Shown here one piece after another: positions 15,902-24,656 of a DNA stretch of 64,000 nt. A program made the translations under genes and the position numbers. The stretch's first letter is position 1. Each line of letters begins with the position of its first letter. The stretch is from Kribbella aluminosa (lineage in GTDB: Bacteria > Actinomycetota > Actinomycetes > Propionibacteriales > Kribbellaceae). The stretch lies in NCBI RefSeq assembly GCF_017876295.1, contig NZ_JAGINT010000002.1:3906001-3970000 (forward strand), in the 5' to 3' direction. Under the pieces are notes generated by a model that saw only the letters and a program-made list of their open reading frames with translations, searched no databases and was not told where the DNA came from.

Positions 15902-16402
15902 ATGGCCAGGTGGCGACGGAGGAAGACCCCAGGCGTCTCGGCGGATCGCGGAAACGGCAGCTTGCACGAACCAGCAAGTGTCGCGCGCCGGCGGACCGAG
16001 GTCGTCGGCGTGAGCGTCGATCCTCGGCACGACCTCGCCAGCGGTGGCACCGGGTTGTTCGAGTTCTGGACCGACCAGGGTGTTCCTGTGTACCTGCACG
16101 ACATGGATCTCTCCAGCGCGGAAGTGCGACCGGTCGATCGGGTCTTGGTTCTCCAGTTCGAGTACACCGAGCGGCCGTGGACGCCCGCGGCAGCGGCTCC
16201 GACGCCTGTGGTCGTGATGCGCTTCGAGGGGGTCACGATTCGCGGGTGGAACCAGGAGGCGGCGGCGCCGGTCCATGCGCTGGGTCAGGTCGAGGACTTC
16301 GAGTACGACGGCGAGGAGGCGTTCAAGCTCACGACGTGCTCGGCGATCATGGAGTTCACCGCCGCGCGCTTGACCATCACGCCCCGGTCGATGCGCGAAT
16401 AG
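15902..16402 (+). CDS. Protein of unknown function
   Basis: A 166-residue protein I do not recognise. The first 40 residues are basic with weaker codon bias (MARWRRRKTPGVSADRGNG), so the true start could be the GTG near 16011 (VSVDPRHDLASGG). The remainder is beta-rich: FEFWTDQGVPVYLHDMD, DRVLVLQFEYTERPW, PVVVMRFEGVTIRGWNQ. No signal peptide or membrane span. It ends 10 bp before the oxidoreductase gene. Confidence 0.65.
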   Translation: MARWRRRKTPGVSADRGNGSLHEPASVARRRTEVVGVSVDPRHDLASGGTGLFEFWTDQGVPVYLHDMDLSSAEVRPVDRVLVLQFEYTERPWTPAAAAPTPVVVMRFEGVTIRGWNQEAAAPVHALGQVEDFEYDGEEAFKLTTCSAIMEFTAARLTITPRSMRE

Positions 16403-16405
16403 CAT
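16400..16405 (+). promoter_or_regulatory. -10 box TAGCAT, leaderless start at 16413
   Basis: TAGCAT, which overlaps the preceding stop codon, stands 7 nt before the ATG at 16413. No ribosome site is present. This favours the ATG over the GTG at 16407. Confidence 0.5.
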
Positions 16406-16412
16406 TGTGGGT

Positions 16413-17522
16413 ATGGCGGATTGCGTGCGGATTGGGGTTGTTGGGGCGGGGAGCATTTCGGTTCGGGGGTTGCTTCCGCATTTGTCGCAGGGGGATCTTG
16501 CGGGGCGGGTGGAGCTGGCGGCGGTGTGTGATCCGGTGGTGGGGCGGGCGGAGGCTGCGGCCGGGCGGTTCGGGGTGGGGCGGGCGTTCGTGGAGTACGA
16601 GGAGCTGCTGGCGCACGGTGATGTCGACGCGGTGACGATCGCGTCGCCGATCGGGTTGCACTACGAGCAGGGGAAGCTCGCGTTGCAGGCGGGGAAGCAC
16701 GTGCATTTCAACAAGACGATGACGCTCTCCGTCGCCGAGGCGACGGAGCTGATCGAGCTCGCCGAGGACCGTGACCTGAGGATCGTCGCCTCGCCGGGGG
16801 AGATGCTGCGGCCGCATCACGTGCGGACGCGGGAGCTGATCGCGGACGGTGCGATCGGGACGTTGTCGTGGGTGAGCTGCGGGGCGGCGTTCGGCACGTA
16901 TCACGAGGACGAGTCGGTCCGCGGCGGGAGCGACGTACTGACGAACATCGATCCGTCGTGGTACTTCCGCAAACCGGGCGGCGGGCCGGTCTACGACATG
17001 ACCGTGTACGCGTTGCACTCGGTGACCGGGATCCTCGGCCCGGCGAAGCGCGTGACGGCGATGTCCGGCGTACGCGTCCCGGTCCGCAACAACGTGCAGA
17101 CCGACGCCGACGACAACACCGTGATGCTGATCGACTTCGGTGACAACCTGTTCTGTGTCGCGACCGGGACCGCCGCGGGCGGGATGCGCGGCGGTTTCGG
17201 CGGGGCCTATTACGGTACGGCGGGAACGATCGACGGCCTGCTGCTGAACGACGAGCCCTTCGACTTCCCGCACCGCGACCCGGCCGAGCTGTCGCCCCGC
17301 GGCCCGGGGAACCAGGCGTTGCTTCCGCACGTGACCGGCGTCCATCGGGAGATCGAGGAGCAGCACGTGTACGAGGACGTCATGCAACTCGTCGACTGGG
17401 TCCGCGACGGCAAGCCGTCGATCGTCACCGCCGAACACGCCCGCCACGTGATCGACATCATCGAGTCGGCCTACCGCGCCTCCGCCACCGGCCGGACGCA
17501 GGACCTCACGACCACGTTCTGA
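16413..17522 (+). CDS. Gfo/Idh/MocA family oxidoreductase
   Basis: A 369-residue NAD(P)-dependent sugar or inositol dehydrogenase-type protein. The Rossmann motif is IGVVGAGSISVRG, and the second conserved strand is VDAVTIASPIGLHYEQGKLAL. The catalytic-Lys region reads GKHVHFNKTMTLSVAEA, where the family usually has an EKP triplet; Lys is kept but both flanking residues differ. The C-terminal alpha/beta domain includes GGPVYDMTVYALHSVTGILG, with the Asp/His pair of this family. Substrate unknown. It converges on the large amidohydrolase gene. Confidence 0.87.
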   Translation: MADCVRIGVVGAGSISVRGLLPHLSQGDLAGRVELAAVCDPVVGRAEAAAGRFGVGRAFVEYEELLAHGDVDAVTIASPIGLHYEQGKLALQAGKHVHFNKTMTLSVAEATELIELAEDRDLRIVASPGEMLRPHHVRTRELIADGAIGTLSWVSCGAAFGTYHEDESVRGGSDVLTNIDPSWYFRKPGGGPVYDMTVYALHSVTGILGPAKRVTAMSGVRVPVRNNVQTDADDNTVMLIDFGDNLFCVATGTAAGGMRGGFGGAYYGTAGTIDGLLLNDEPFDFPHRDPAELSPRGPGNQALLPHVTGVHREIEEQHVYEDVMQLVDWVRDGKPSIVTAEHARHVIDIIESAYRASATGRTQDLTTTF

Positions 17523-17539
17523 CGGACCTCTCGGCTCGG

Positions 17540-20500
17540 TCAGCCCTCGCAGCAGGCTCGGTGGAGCCATTCGGGCTCGTGCCACCAGTAGGCGTCGTCG
17601 TGAGCGTGCGCCTGCTCCCGGGTGAGCGGTTGCGGGGCGCTGGCCGTCCGGACCGCGGGTTCGACCCGGTTGCTGGTGGTGTACGGCGCCAGCAGTTCGT
17701 CGACTGTATGGAGGTTGCCCGCGATCATCACCTGCTCGACAGCGGCGGCCGCGCGGATGTCTGCGAGCGGATCTCCGGCGACGAACGACAGATCGGCCTG
17801 GGCGCCGGGCCTGACGACGCCCAGCTTGTCCTCGAGGTTGAGCCACCTGGCCGGGTTGTGGGTTGCGGTGGTGAGGGCCTCGTACGGCGTGAAGCCGCCG
17901 GCGACCATCGACCGCAGGTTGGCATGGAGCGAGACCGCCATGTTGTCGAGCGGCGTATCGGTGCCGGAGATGACCAGGCCGCCGCCGCGGTGGATCCGTA
18001 GCACCATGTCGACGTTGCCGCGCAGGAGTTCGCGGGTGGTGATGCCGGCCGGGCCCTTGGCGGTGTTCACCTTGGCGATCAAGGCGTCGTACTCCCACGA
18101 CGGGTAGAGGGTCGTCGTACGGCGATCCGTCAGCAGCGACGGGTCGTCGACGTGCGCCATCGTCGAGTTGAACAACGTCGGCGTCACGGACAGACCGGCG
18201 CGTGTGAACAGCGCCACCACATCGGCGTACGCGCGGCCGAGCCGGCTGACCGTGTGCGAGTACCCGAGCCGGTTCGTAGCGCCGGTGTGTTCCATGCCGT
18301 CCATGCCGAGGTGTTCGGCCGGGTAGAGGTAGTGCGACGACAACTGCAGCCCCAACCGATGTACGGCGGCAATCGCCCGGCGCTGGTACTCGATCGGCAA
18401 CCGCACGTAGGTCTTCACCAGGTCGTACGCCAGCCCCTCGACCCGGTCGAGCTCCAGACCGAGCTGCCGCACCGACAGCGTCGGACGCATGAAGTTGTAG
18501 AACACCCGCGACCCGTCGATCGCCTCGCCCGTCGCGAAGTACCGCGGCCCCCTGAGCGTCCCGTTCGCGAGCGCCTCCCGGGTCTCCTGCATCTGATACA
18601 CCGGGTCGCCCGGGGAGCGGGTGGTCGTGATGCCGTACGCCAGCCACAGGTTCCCCTGACGCGCACCCCAGGCCCGGCCGCGAAGGTGCCAATGGTTGTG
18701 TGCATCGATCAGCCCCGGCATCACGGTCAGCTTCGACGCATCGACATCGGCGCGACCTTGATGCGGACGTACGGCGGCGATCCGCGAGCCGTCCAGTACG
18801 ACGTCGACGTCGTGGCGGAGCGTGGTCGCGCGGCCGTCCCAGAGCGCACCGGCGTGGATCGTGACGTGCTGGTTGATCGTGGCCCGCCGGTACTGGAGAT
18901 CGAGCCGGACGGTCTCCGCCGGGCCGCCGGTGATCGTTGTCCTGCGCAACTTTCCGTTCGACAGGTAGAGCAGGGTCTGGTCGTCCTGCCAGGCCGGCGA
19001 GTCCGTGACCTCGCTGGTGATCGCCCGTGGCTCGCCGGTGAAACGGCCACGGGTGTCGACGGGTACGACGTACAGCAGGCTCTCGACGACGAAGGCGAGG
19101 TGGGCACCGTCAGGGGAGAAGACCGGGCCGTCATCGCCGCGGGTGGCCAGCGAGCGGAACGGCATCGGCTCGACGTACTCGAGCGCGGCGGTCGCGACGT
19201 CGACGTACAGGAGTTGGCTGGTGCCCTCGCGGAAACGTTTGGAGAAGGGCTTGACGGCGGCCAGGACGAGGGTGCGGCCGTCGCGCGACCAGCTGACCCG
19301 GCCGGGCTGGAACAGGGTCGGCGTGAGCTGGCGAAGCTGACCGGATGCGATGTCCAGAACCCGGGCGATCCCGTCCTGGTCCTGGTAGGCGATCTGCCGG
19401 CCGTCCGGCGAAAAGCGCGGCGCGGTCTGGGCGCCGGGCAGGCCTGAGAGTTTCGTGTCCGTGCCGGTCGCCAGGTCGTGCAACCAGAGGTCCGCCGTAC
19501 CGTCGCGATCGCTTGCGTAGAGCAACTTCTTGCCGTCGGGCGAGAAGTCGGGATCCGAGTTGAAGTAGCCGTCTGCAACCAACGTGCGCGGCCGGCCCTT
19601 GCCGTCGGCCGCCGCCAGCCAGAGCGCGTTCAACGCCCGGAACGCGAGCCACTTCCCGTCCGGCGACACGGTCGGACTCGCGATCCCGCGGACCGTCCGC
19701 TTCGCCGTCGACTCGAGGTCCGGCGCCTTCGGCCGCGGCCGCTTCGACGTCACCGGCACAGTGGCCGCGAACGGTACGACGGTGTGCTCGCCGCCGACGT
19801 GGTAGCGATGCACCGTGCCGTCGGCCGTGTAGAACACGTCGGTTGCAGACGCCCAGGACGGCGGGAGGGCGAAAACGTCCTTGCCTGTCGTCACTTGCAG
19901 ATTGTCAACAATCAGATTGCAGGCCGGTCCCGTGAGCCGGACGTAGGCCAGCTTGCCGACGGGGGAGTACGACGGCCCGAACAGGCTGATCCCGGTCTGC
20001 GCCGCGACGAGCGTCGTACGGGCCCTGGTGGTGAGGTCTAGTTCGACGATGGAGCCGGTGTCGACGGTGAAGGCGACCTTCGTACCGTCCGGCGATACGA
20101 CCGGCTCGGCTTCCTCGCTCGGCTCGTCGGTGAGCGCCACGCTCGTGCCACTCGCGAGCACGAGCCGGTGAATTCCGTAGCTGCCGTTGCCGCCGCGGTC
20201 GGAGGAGAACACAATCGATCGGCCGTCGGGCGTGACCTGCGGCTCGCGGTGGTCGTACCGTCCGGTGGTCAGCTGCCGGAGCCCGCTGCCATCGGGCCGG
20301 ATTGTCCACAAGTGGAAGTTGCCGTCGCGGTACGACTGGAAGACGATCCACTTCCCGTCCGGCGACCAGCGCGGCCGGGTGGCGTCCTGCAGGTCGTCGG
20401 TGAGCCGCCGCGAAGTTCCGCCCGCGGCCGGCGTCACCCAGATCGCCGTCGCCAGGTCGAACGCCAGCCACTTCCCGTCCGGCGACACCGCCACCATGAA

Positions 20501-20659
20501 GTTGGTGCCTTCCCGGAGTACAGCCTGGTTGCCGGCCGGCGGAGGTCCTGCCTGCGCCGGTAGTTGTACGGCGCCGACGGCAGCGACGCCTCCGCTGAGC
20601 TGGAGCGCACGACGCCGCGAGATGCTCCACGGTCCAGGGTCCTCGGTCACATCGCTCAC
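17540..20659 (-). CDS. Exported PD40 beta-propeller plus amidohydrolase protein
   Basis: A 1039-residue protein. A twin-arginine signal (SRRRALQLSGGVAAVGAV) begins near residue 14. Residues about 50-600 hold a TolB/PD40-type propeller with many SPDGKWLAF-like blades. The C-terminal 430 residues are an amidohydrolase: PGLIDAHNHWHLRG carries the HxH metal pair, LSSHYLYPAEHLGMDGMEHT further His ligands, and GTDTPLDN the catalytic Asp. Family members of this architecture are exported hydrolases of imidazolonepropionase or dipeptidase type; the substrate is not known. GTG start at 20659. A C-terminal CC pair (HRACCEG) is unusual. Confidence 0.85.
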   Translation of the reverse strand: MSDVTEDPGPWSISRRRALQLSGGVAAVGAVQLPAQAGPPPAGNQAVLREGTNFMVAVSPDGKWLAFDLATAIWVTPAAGGTSRRLTDDLQDATRPRWSPDGKWIVFQSYRDGNFHLWTIRPDGSGLRQLTTGRYDHREPQVTPDGRSIVFSSDRGGNGSYGIHRLVLASGTSVALTDEPSEEAEPVVSPDGTKVAFTVDTGSIVELDLTTRARTTLVAAQTGISLFGPSYSPVGKLAYVRLTGPACNLIVDNLQVTTGKDVFALPPSWASATDVFYTADGTVHRYHVGGEHTVVPFAATVPVTSKRPRPKAPDLESTAKRTVRGIASPTVSPDGKWLAFRALNALWLAAADGKGRPRTLVADGYFNSDPDFSPDGKKLLYASDRDGTADLWLHDLATGTDTKLSGLPGAQTAPRFSPDGRQIAYQDQDGIARVLDIASGQLRQLTPTLFQPGRVSWSRDGRTLVLAAVKPFSKRFREGTSQLLYVDVATAALEYVEPMPFRSLATRGDDGPVFSPDGAHLAFVVESLLYVVPVDTRGRFTGEPRAITSEVTDSPAWQDDQTLLYLSNGKLRRTTITGGPAETVRLDLQYRRATINQHVTIHAGALWDGRATTLRHDVDVVLDGSRIAAVRPHQGRADVDASKLTVMPGLIDAHNHWHLRGRAWGARQGNLWLAYGITTTRSPGDPVYQMQETREALANGTLRGPRYFATGEAIDGSRVFYNFMRPTLSVRQLGLELDRVEGLAYDLVKTYVRLPIEYQRRAIAAVHRLGLQLSSHYLYPAEHLGMDGMEHTGATNRLGYSHTVSRLGRAYADVVALFTRAGLSVTPTLFNSTMAHVDDPSLLTDRRTTTLYPSWEYDALIAKVNTAKGPAGITTRELLRGNVDMVLRIHRGGGLVISGTDTPLDNMAVSLHANLRSMVAGGFTPYEALTTATHNPARWLNLEDKLGVVRPGAQADLSFVAGDPLADIRAAAAVEQVMIAGNLHTVDELLAPYTTSNRVEPAVRTASAPQPLTREQAHAHDDAYWWHEPEWLHRACCEG

Positions 20660-20746
20660 GATCCGGATCCAATCCCTAGGGGGCGGTGGGACCCCTCCGA
20701 ATCTGCCAGGACCATCCGCATCACACGATCCTGACCGGCGCGCCTC

Positions 20747-20761
20747 GCGCCCAACGGGCGC
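20747..20761. repeat. Small palindrome in the divergent region
   Basis: GCGCCC-AAC-GGGCGC is a perfect 6+3+6 inverted repeat just upstream of where the -35 of the gene at 20800 should be. It is a possible operator. Confidence 0.25.
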
Positions 20762-20786
20762 TAGCGTGCGACGAACGGTGAGCGTC

Positions 20787-20792
20787 TATCGT
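20787..20792 (+). promoter_or_regulatory. -10 box TATCGT, leaderless start at 20800
   Basis: TATCGT lies 7 nt before the ATG at 20800, with no ribosome site. Confidence 0.5.
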
Positions 20793-20799
20793 CTGCGGC

Positions 20800-21324
20800 A
20801 TGCAATCTCTGTCTCCACGGGCCCGGGCGCTCGGTGCGGCCGTGCTCTGCCTGGTGATCGCCGTCGCGGCCGGACTCGCGGTGGACGGCCGGCTCGACCG
20901 GCACTGGATCCTGCGCGGCCTCACGGTCATCCTCGCGGTGTGCTGCGCCGCGCTGCTGCTGGCCGATCAGACCCGGCGGCTGCGGCAGATCATCACCGCG
21001 GTGGGGCTGGCGATGTTCGGGGTGGTGATCCCGGTGACGCAGACGACGTGGTCGAAGCCGCCGGAGATCAAGTTCGCGTTGCAGATCGCGACCGACGCGA
21101 AGGCCGCGGCGCAGAAGGGCGGCCGGAGTACGGTCGGCGTCGCCGACGTGAAGGCGGCCGCCGAGGCGCGCGGGGGAGCCATCGGGTCGCTCCCGACCGG
21201 CAAGACCCCGGAGGTGCACGGCACGGACGCCTACCCACTCATCGTCCGCGCCAAGCGCGACCACGGCCGCCCCTGGGCCTGCCTCTCCTTCACCGGCCTC
21301 GAGGCCAAGGTCCGCCCCTGCTGA
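20800..21324 (+). CDS. Small membrane protein of unknown function
   Basis: A 174-residue protein with three hydrophobic segments in its first half (LGAAVLCLVIAVAAGLAV, ILRGLTVILAVCCAALLL and IITAVGLAMFGVVIPV). A polar C-terminal domain follows, including KFALQIATDAKAAAQKG and a closing RPWACLSFTGLEAKVRPC with two Cys. I recognise no family. Start supported by the leaderless -10 box. It precedes the GH172 gene by 57 bp, and that gene has its own promoter. Confidence 0.7.
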   Translation: MQSLSPRARALGAAVLCLVIAVAAGLAVDGRLDRHWILRGLTVILAVCCAALLLADQTRRLRQIITAVGLAMFGVVIPVTQTTWSKPPEIKFALQIATDAKAAAQKGGRSTVGVADVKAAAEARGGAIGSLPTGKTPEVHGTDAYPLIVRAKRDHGRPWACLSFTGLEAKVRPC

Positions 21325-21368
21325 GTCCGAGTTGCGGGCAATCGATTTCTCATAGGCTCCGGGACCGC

Positions 21369-21374
21369 TAGGGT
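21369..21374 (+). promoter_or_regulatory. -10 box TAGGGT, leaderless start at 21382
   Basis: TAGGGT lies 7 nt before the ATG at 21382, with no ribosome site. Confidence 0.5.
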
Positions 21375-21381
21375 CGCGGGT

Positions 21382-22452
21382 ATGACTCTTGGGAACCTCA
21401 CCGGTATCAGCGCGCTCGCCGACGTCGAGACGCGTTCCATCAGTGCGGAGAACCCGACCGGCGAGCCCGGTCAGGGTGGGCGGCGGACCGAGGGGACGGG
21501 AGCGCACGCGGCCCGGGACCTCGGGCAGGGGTGGAAGGTCTCGCCGTCGATCGAGATCGGGCCGGGGGAGACCGCGACGCTCGCGGACATCGCCGGGTCG
21601 GGGTGCATCACGCACATCTGGCTGACCACGCACGTCGACTATTGGCGCCGGCTGGTGCTGCGGGCGTTCTGGGACGGCGACGACGCGCCCGCGGTAGAGA
21701 CGCCGGTCGGCGACTTCTTCTGCTCGGGCTGGGGCAAGTTCGCCCAGGTCAACTCGCTGCCGGTCGCGGTGAACCCGAACGGCGGGTTCAACTGCTACTG
21801 GGAGATGCCGTTCAACCAGCAGGCCAAGCTGACCATCGAGAACACCCACGACGAGCCCGTGGTCGTGTACTTCCAGGTGGACTACTGGCTGGGTGCCGTA
21901 CCGGACAAGGCGGCGTACCTGCACGCCCAGTGGCGCCGGAGCAACCCGCTCGAGGCCAAGACCGTTCACACGCTGCTGGACGGTGTGGAAGGGCCCGGAC
22001 ACTACGTGGGGACGTACGTCGCGTGGGGCGTCAACAGCACCGGCTGGTGGGGCGAGGGCGAGGTGAAGTTCTACGTCGACGGTGACGACGAGTTCCCGAC
22101 CATCTGCGGCACCGGGACCGAGGACTACTTCGGCGGTGCCTGGAACTTCGACGTCCCCCACCTGGGCGGCTACACCGAGTTCAGTACGCCGTACCTCGGG
22201 ATGCCGCAGGTGATCCGCCCGGACGGGCAGTACCAGAGCCAGCAGCGCTTCGGCATGTACCGGTTCCACCTGCCGGACCCGATCCGCTTCAAGGAGCGGC
22301 TGCGCGTCGACGTACAGGCCCTGGGCTGGCGCTCCGGCGGCCGGTACCTCCCGCTCCAGGACGATATCGCGTCGACCGCGTTCTTCTACTCCGGCAAGAC
22401 CAGCACCAACCGGCCCGTTACCCCGAGCCATGACGACATGGAGATCTGCTAG
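21382..22452 (+). CDS. DUF2961 / glycoside hydrolase family 172 protein
   Basis: A 356-residue protein of the DUF2961 family, now GH172, whose characterised members act on fructofuranose or arabinofuranose linkages. Visible hallmarks are RSISAENPTGEPGQGG, ITHIWLTTHVDYWRRLVLRAF, GDFFCSGWG, NPNGGFNCYWEMPF, and the CGTGTEDYFGGAWNF block that carries active-site acids. No signal peptide, so a cytoplasmic enzyme is likely. Its stop overlaps the stop of the convergent glucoamylase-like gene by 4 nt. Exact substrate cannot be assigned. Confidence 0.9.
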   Translation: MTLGNLTGISALADVETRSISAENPTGEPGQGGRRTEGTGAHAARDLGQGWKVSPSIEIGPGETATLADIAGSGCITHIWLTTHVDYWRRLVLRAFWDGDDAPAVETPVGDFFCSGWGKFAQVNSLPVAVNPNGGFNCYWEMPFNQQAKLTIENTHDEPVVVYFQVDYWLGAVPDKAAYLHAQWRRSNPLEAKTVHTLLDGVEGPGHYVGTYVAWGVNSTGWWGEGEVKFYVDGDDEFPTICGTGTEDYFGGAWNFDVPHLGGYTEFSTPYLGMPQVIRPDGQYQSQQRFGMYRFHLPDPIRFKERLRVDVQALGWRSGGRYLPLQDDIASTAFFYSGKTSTNRPVTPSHDDMEIC

Positions 22453-23645
22453 GGGATCGGCAACGGGTTCTGCAGGGCTGAGTCGGTAAGGATGACCAGG
22501 GCCGCGGTCCAGGCGAGCGGAGCCTCGCCAGCCGGCTGCAGGTCGCGGTTCACCTTCTCGGGGAGCGCTCCGGCCGTGGTGCGGTGGTGGTCCAGCCACG
22601 TGAGAAGCGCGGTGGCCGTGGCCTGATCACCACGTGCTGCCGCGCTCAGCGCGAAGAGGGCGGTCTGGGGTGTCCACGACACCCCGTCCGCCCTCCAGTC
22701 CTCTCCTGGTGTCACTCCGCCGTTGGGTTGCGTCAGTACGTCGTACGCGGCGTCGATCGCCATGCTGACCACCGGACGGGCCGGTGCGAACGGCGGGCCG
22801 AGAACGGTGACGATCGCGTCCCGGCCGCCTTCCAGCGACACCGGCTCGACGCCGGGCTCGACGAAACTGGTGGCCTCCGCCGGGATCCGCGGATAGTCCG
22901 GGCCGAACACCCGATCGATTGCCGCGGACAACTTTTCCGCGGCGGTCCACCAGCGCGCGGCCTCCGGTGAATGGTGCAGCGTCGTGGCGATCCCGGCCGC
23001 GGCGCGGAGCCCGGTCAGCAGCGGGGCGACGGTGCCGAGCGTGACGTCGCGCTCGGGCCGCTCCCAGTAGTCCGGCGAGGCACCCGGCAGACCGTTCGGG
23101 CCGAGCTCGGACACGATCTCGTCGGCGGACTGGCGGACCATGTCCCAGTACTTGTCGCCCGCGCGGCAGAACCACGTCGCCCACAGCACCCACCCGGACC
23201 CGTCCAGTTGCGGCGTACGGCCGTCGCCGACGTGCGCCCCGGTCTCCGTGTACCGCGCCTCCCACCGCCCGCTCGCCGGCCGCACGCGGTTGAGGAACGC
23301 CAGTACGTCGAGCGCCTTGTCGTACTGCCCGATCGCGCACCGGGCGACGGCGACGAACGACGCGTCCCGCGGCCACACGTACCGCCACGGACCGTTCCGG
23401 CCGGCCAGGGTGGCGCCGTTCGGGAGCGTGAGCGCGTCGAGGTCGGCCAGCGCGTGCCGCACCATGTCGTCGTACGGCTCATTCCCGAGAGCCGAGCGCA
23501 CCGACGCATGCCGGATGCCCTCGGAGACCAGTTGCGGCTGCGGGTGCCGGACCAGGCCGCTGGTCGTCCCGCCGGCGAGCACCGCCAGCAGCAGGGTGAT
23601 CACGACGTACGGGAACCACCGATCGCGTGACCGGTTCTCCCGCAT
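22449..23645 (-). CDS. Membrane-anchored GH15-like (glucoamylase-type) protein
   Basis: A 398-residue protein. One N-terminal hydrophobic segment (FPYVVITLLLAVLAGGTTSG) acts as a signal anchor. The (alpha/alpha)6-barrel pattern of glucoamylase-like enzymes follows: GPWRYVWPRDASFVAVA near the N-terminus, DGSGWVLWATWFCR, ASPDYWERPERDVTLGTVAP, and a late VSWTPQTALFALSAAARGD. The WRYVWPRD motif matches GH15 enzymes. The ATG at 23645 has GGAGGG upstream. It faces the GH172 gene tail to tail, so both may handle carbohydrates, but shared regulation is not shown. Confidence 0.82.
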   Translation of the reverse strand: MRENRSRDRWFPYVVITLLLAVLAGGTTSGLVRHPQPQLVSEGIRHASVRSALGNEPYDDMVRHALADLDALTLPNGATLAGRNGPWRYVWPRDASFVAVARCAIGQYDKALDVLAFLNRVRPASGRWEARYTETGAHVGDGRTPQLDGSGWVLWATWFCRAGDKYWDMVRQSADEIVSELGPNGLPGASPDYWERPERDVTLGTVAPLLTGLRAAAGIATTLHHSPEAARWWTAAEKLSAAIDRVFGPDYPRIPAEATSFVEPGVEPVSLEGGRDAIVTVLGPPFAPARPVVSMAIDAAYDVLTQPNGGVTPGEDWRADGVSWTPQTALFALSAAARGDQATATALLTWLDHHRTTAGALPEKVNRDLQPAGEAPLAWTAALVILTDSALQNPLPIP

Positions 23646-23666
23646 GGTCCCTCCCTCCCGTGCACG

Positions 23667-24548
23667 CTACTGAGCCAGGTGCTGCACTTCCGCCTCGAAC
23701 TTGCGTCGTGGTGCCAGCTCGACCAGATACATCGCCGACACCACCAGTGCGCCGCCGACCAGCATTCTCCAGGTCAGGCTGTCCGAACCGAACAGCACTG
23801 CGAACGCCGACGCGAACACCGGCTCCATTGTCATCGCGATCGCCGCGCGGGTGGGAGTCAGGTGTGCCTGTGCCCAGGTCTGCACGATCAGCGCGAGCGC
23901 CCCGGCGACCAGCGCCATGTAGACCACGCTGATCCAGTCACGGCCGGAGGAAGGCACCGAGAACCCGCCAGGGATCGCGCCGACCGCGCACGTGCAGGTG
24001 ATCACGATCATCTGCAACGACGACAGGCCGAAGGCGTTCTTGGGGGTGGACCACGCGCCGAGGCCGATGATGTGCAGCGCATACAGGCCGGCGGACGCGA
24101 GCGTGAGCAGCTCGCCGGTGCCGAGACTGAACCCGCGCAGCGACAGTACGCCGAGACCGACCGTGGCGAGGATCACAGCGACCCAGGCCCAGCGCCCGAT
24201 CCGGTGCCGCAGGATGACCGCGGCGAGCAGCGGCGTGAACACGACGTACATGCCGGTGACGAACCCGGACACGCTCGCCGACGTGTGCCGCAGGCCCTCG
24301 GTCTGGACCAGCTGGGCGATGCCGTACGTGATGCCGAGGGCAACGGCCCGGCCGCGGTCCAGGCGGCTGAGCCGGGCGATCGCGGGCGGGTGGATCAGGA
24401 GCAGCGCGACCGACGCGATCAGGAACCGCAACGCCAGGTAGTCGGCGACGTCCATCCTGGTGAGCAGGTCCTTGGTCAGGAAGAACGTCGACCCCCAGGC
24501 CGCCGCGACAGCCAGCAACGCCAGTACAGCAACACGAGGGTGATTCAC
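23667..24548 (-). CDS. EamA/DMT-family exporter
   Basis: A 293-residue integral membrane protein with about ten hydrophobic segments in two EamA repeats. The N-terminus (LALLAVAAAWGSTFFLTKDLL) and ITYGIAQLVQTEGLRHTSASVSGFVT type signature are those of drug/metabolite transporters. The second repeat ends AAIAMTMEPVFASAFAVLFG. Substrate unknown; relatives export amino acids or metabolites. GTG start at 24548. The gene lies 21 bp upstream of the GH15-like gene's start on the same strand, so the two are tandem. Confidence 0.88.
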   Translation of the reverse strand: MNHPRVAVLALLAVAAAWGSTFFLTKDLLTRMDVADYLALRFLIASVALLLIHPPAIARLSRLDRGRAVALGITYGIAQLVQTEGLRHTSASVSGFVTGMYVVFTPLLAAVILRHRIGRWAWVAVILATVGLGVLSLRGFSLGTGELLTLASAGLYALHIIGLGAWSTPKNAFGLSSLQMIVITCTCAVGAIPGGFSVPSSGRDWISVVYMALVAGALALIVQTWAQAHLTPTRAAIAMTMEPVFASAFAVLFGSDSLTWRMLVGGALVVSAMYLVELAPRRKFEAEVQHLAQ

Positions 24549-24575
24549 GCCTTACATCAGATCAGATCCCTTACT

Positions 24576-24653
24576 TGCAAGGCAAAACGGCACCTCCAGG
24601 GGAGGCGAAAGGAAGGAGCAGAAGCCCGGGCGTGGGTATGCAAGGCACAACGG
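24576..24653. repeat. 15-bp direct repeat between EamA and kinase genes
   Basis: TGCAAGGCAAAACGG at 24576-24590 recurs as TGCAAGGCACAACGG at 24639-24653 (14 of 15 identical). The start-to-start distance is 63 bp, an integral number of helical turns. Both are upstream of the EamA gene. A small CCTCC-AGG-GGAGG stem (24593-24605) lies between and could end the kinase transcript. Confidence 0.35.
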
Positions 24654-24656
24654 GGG

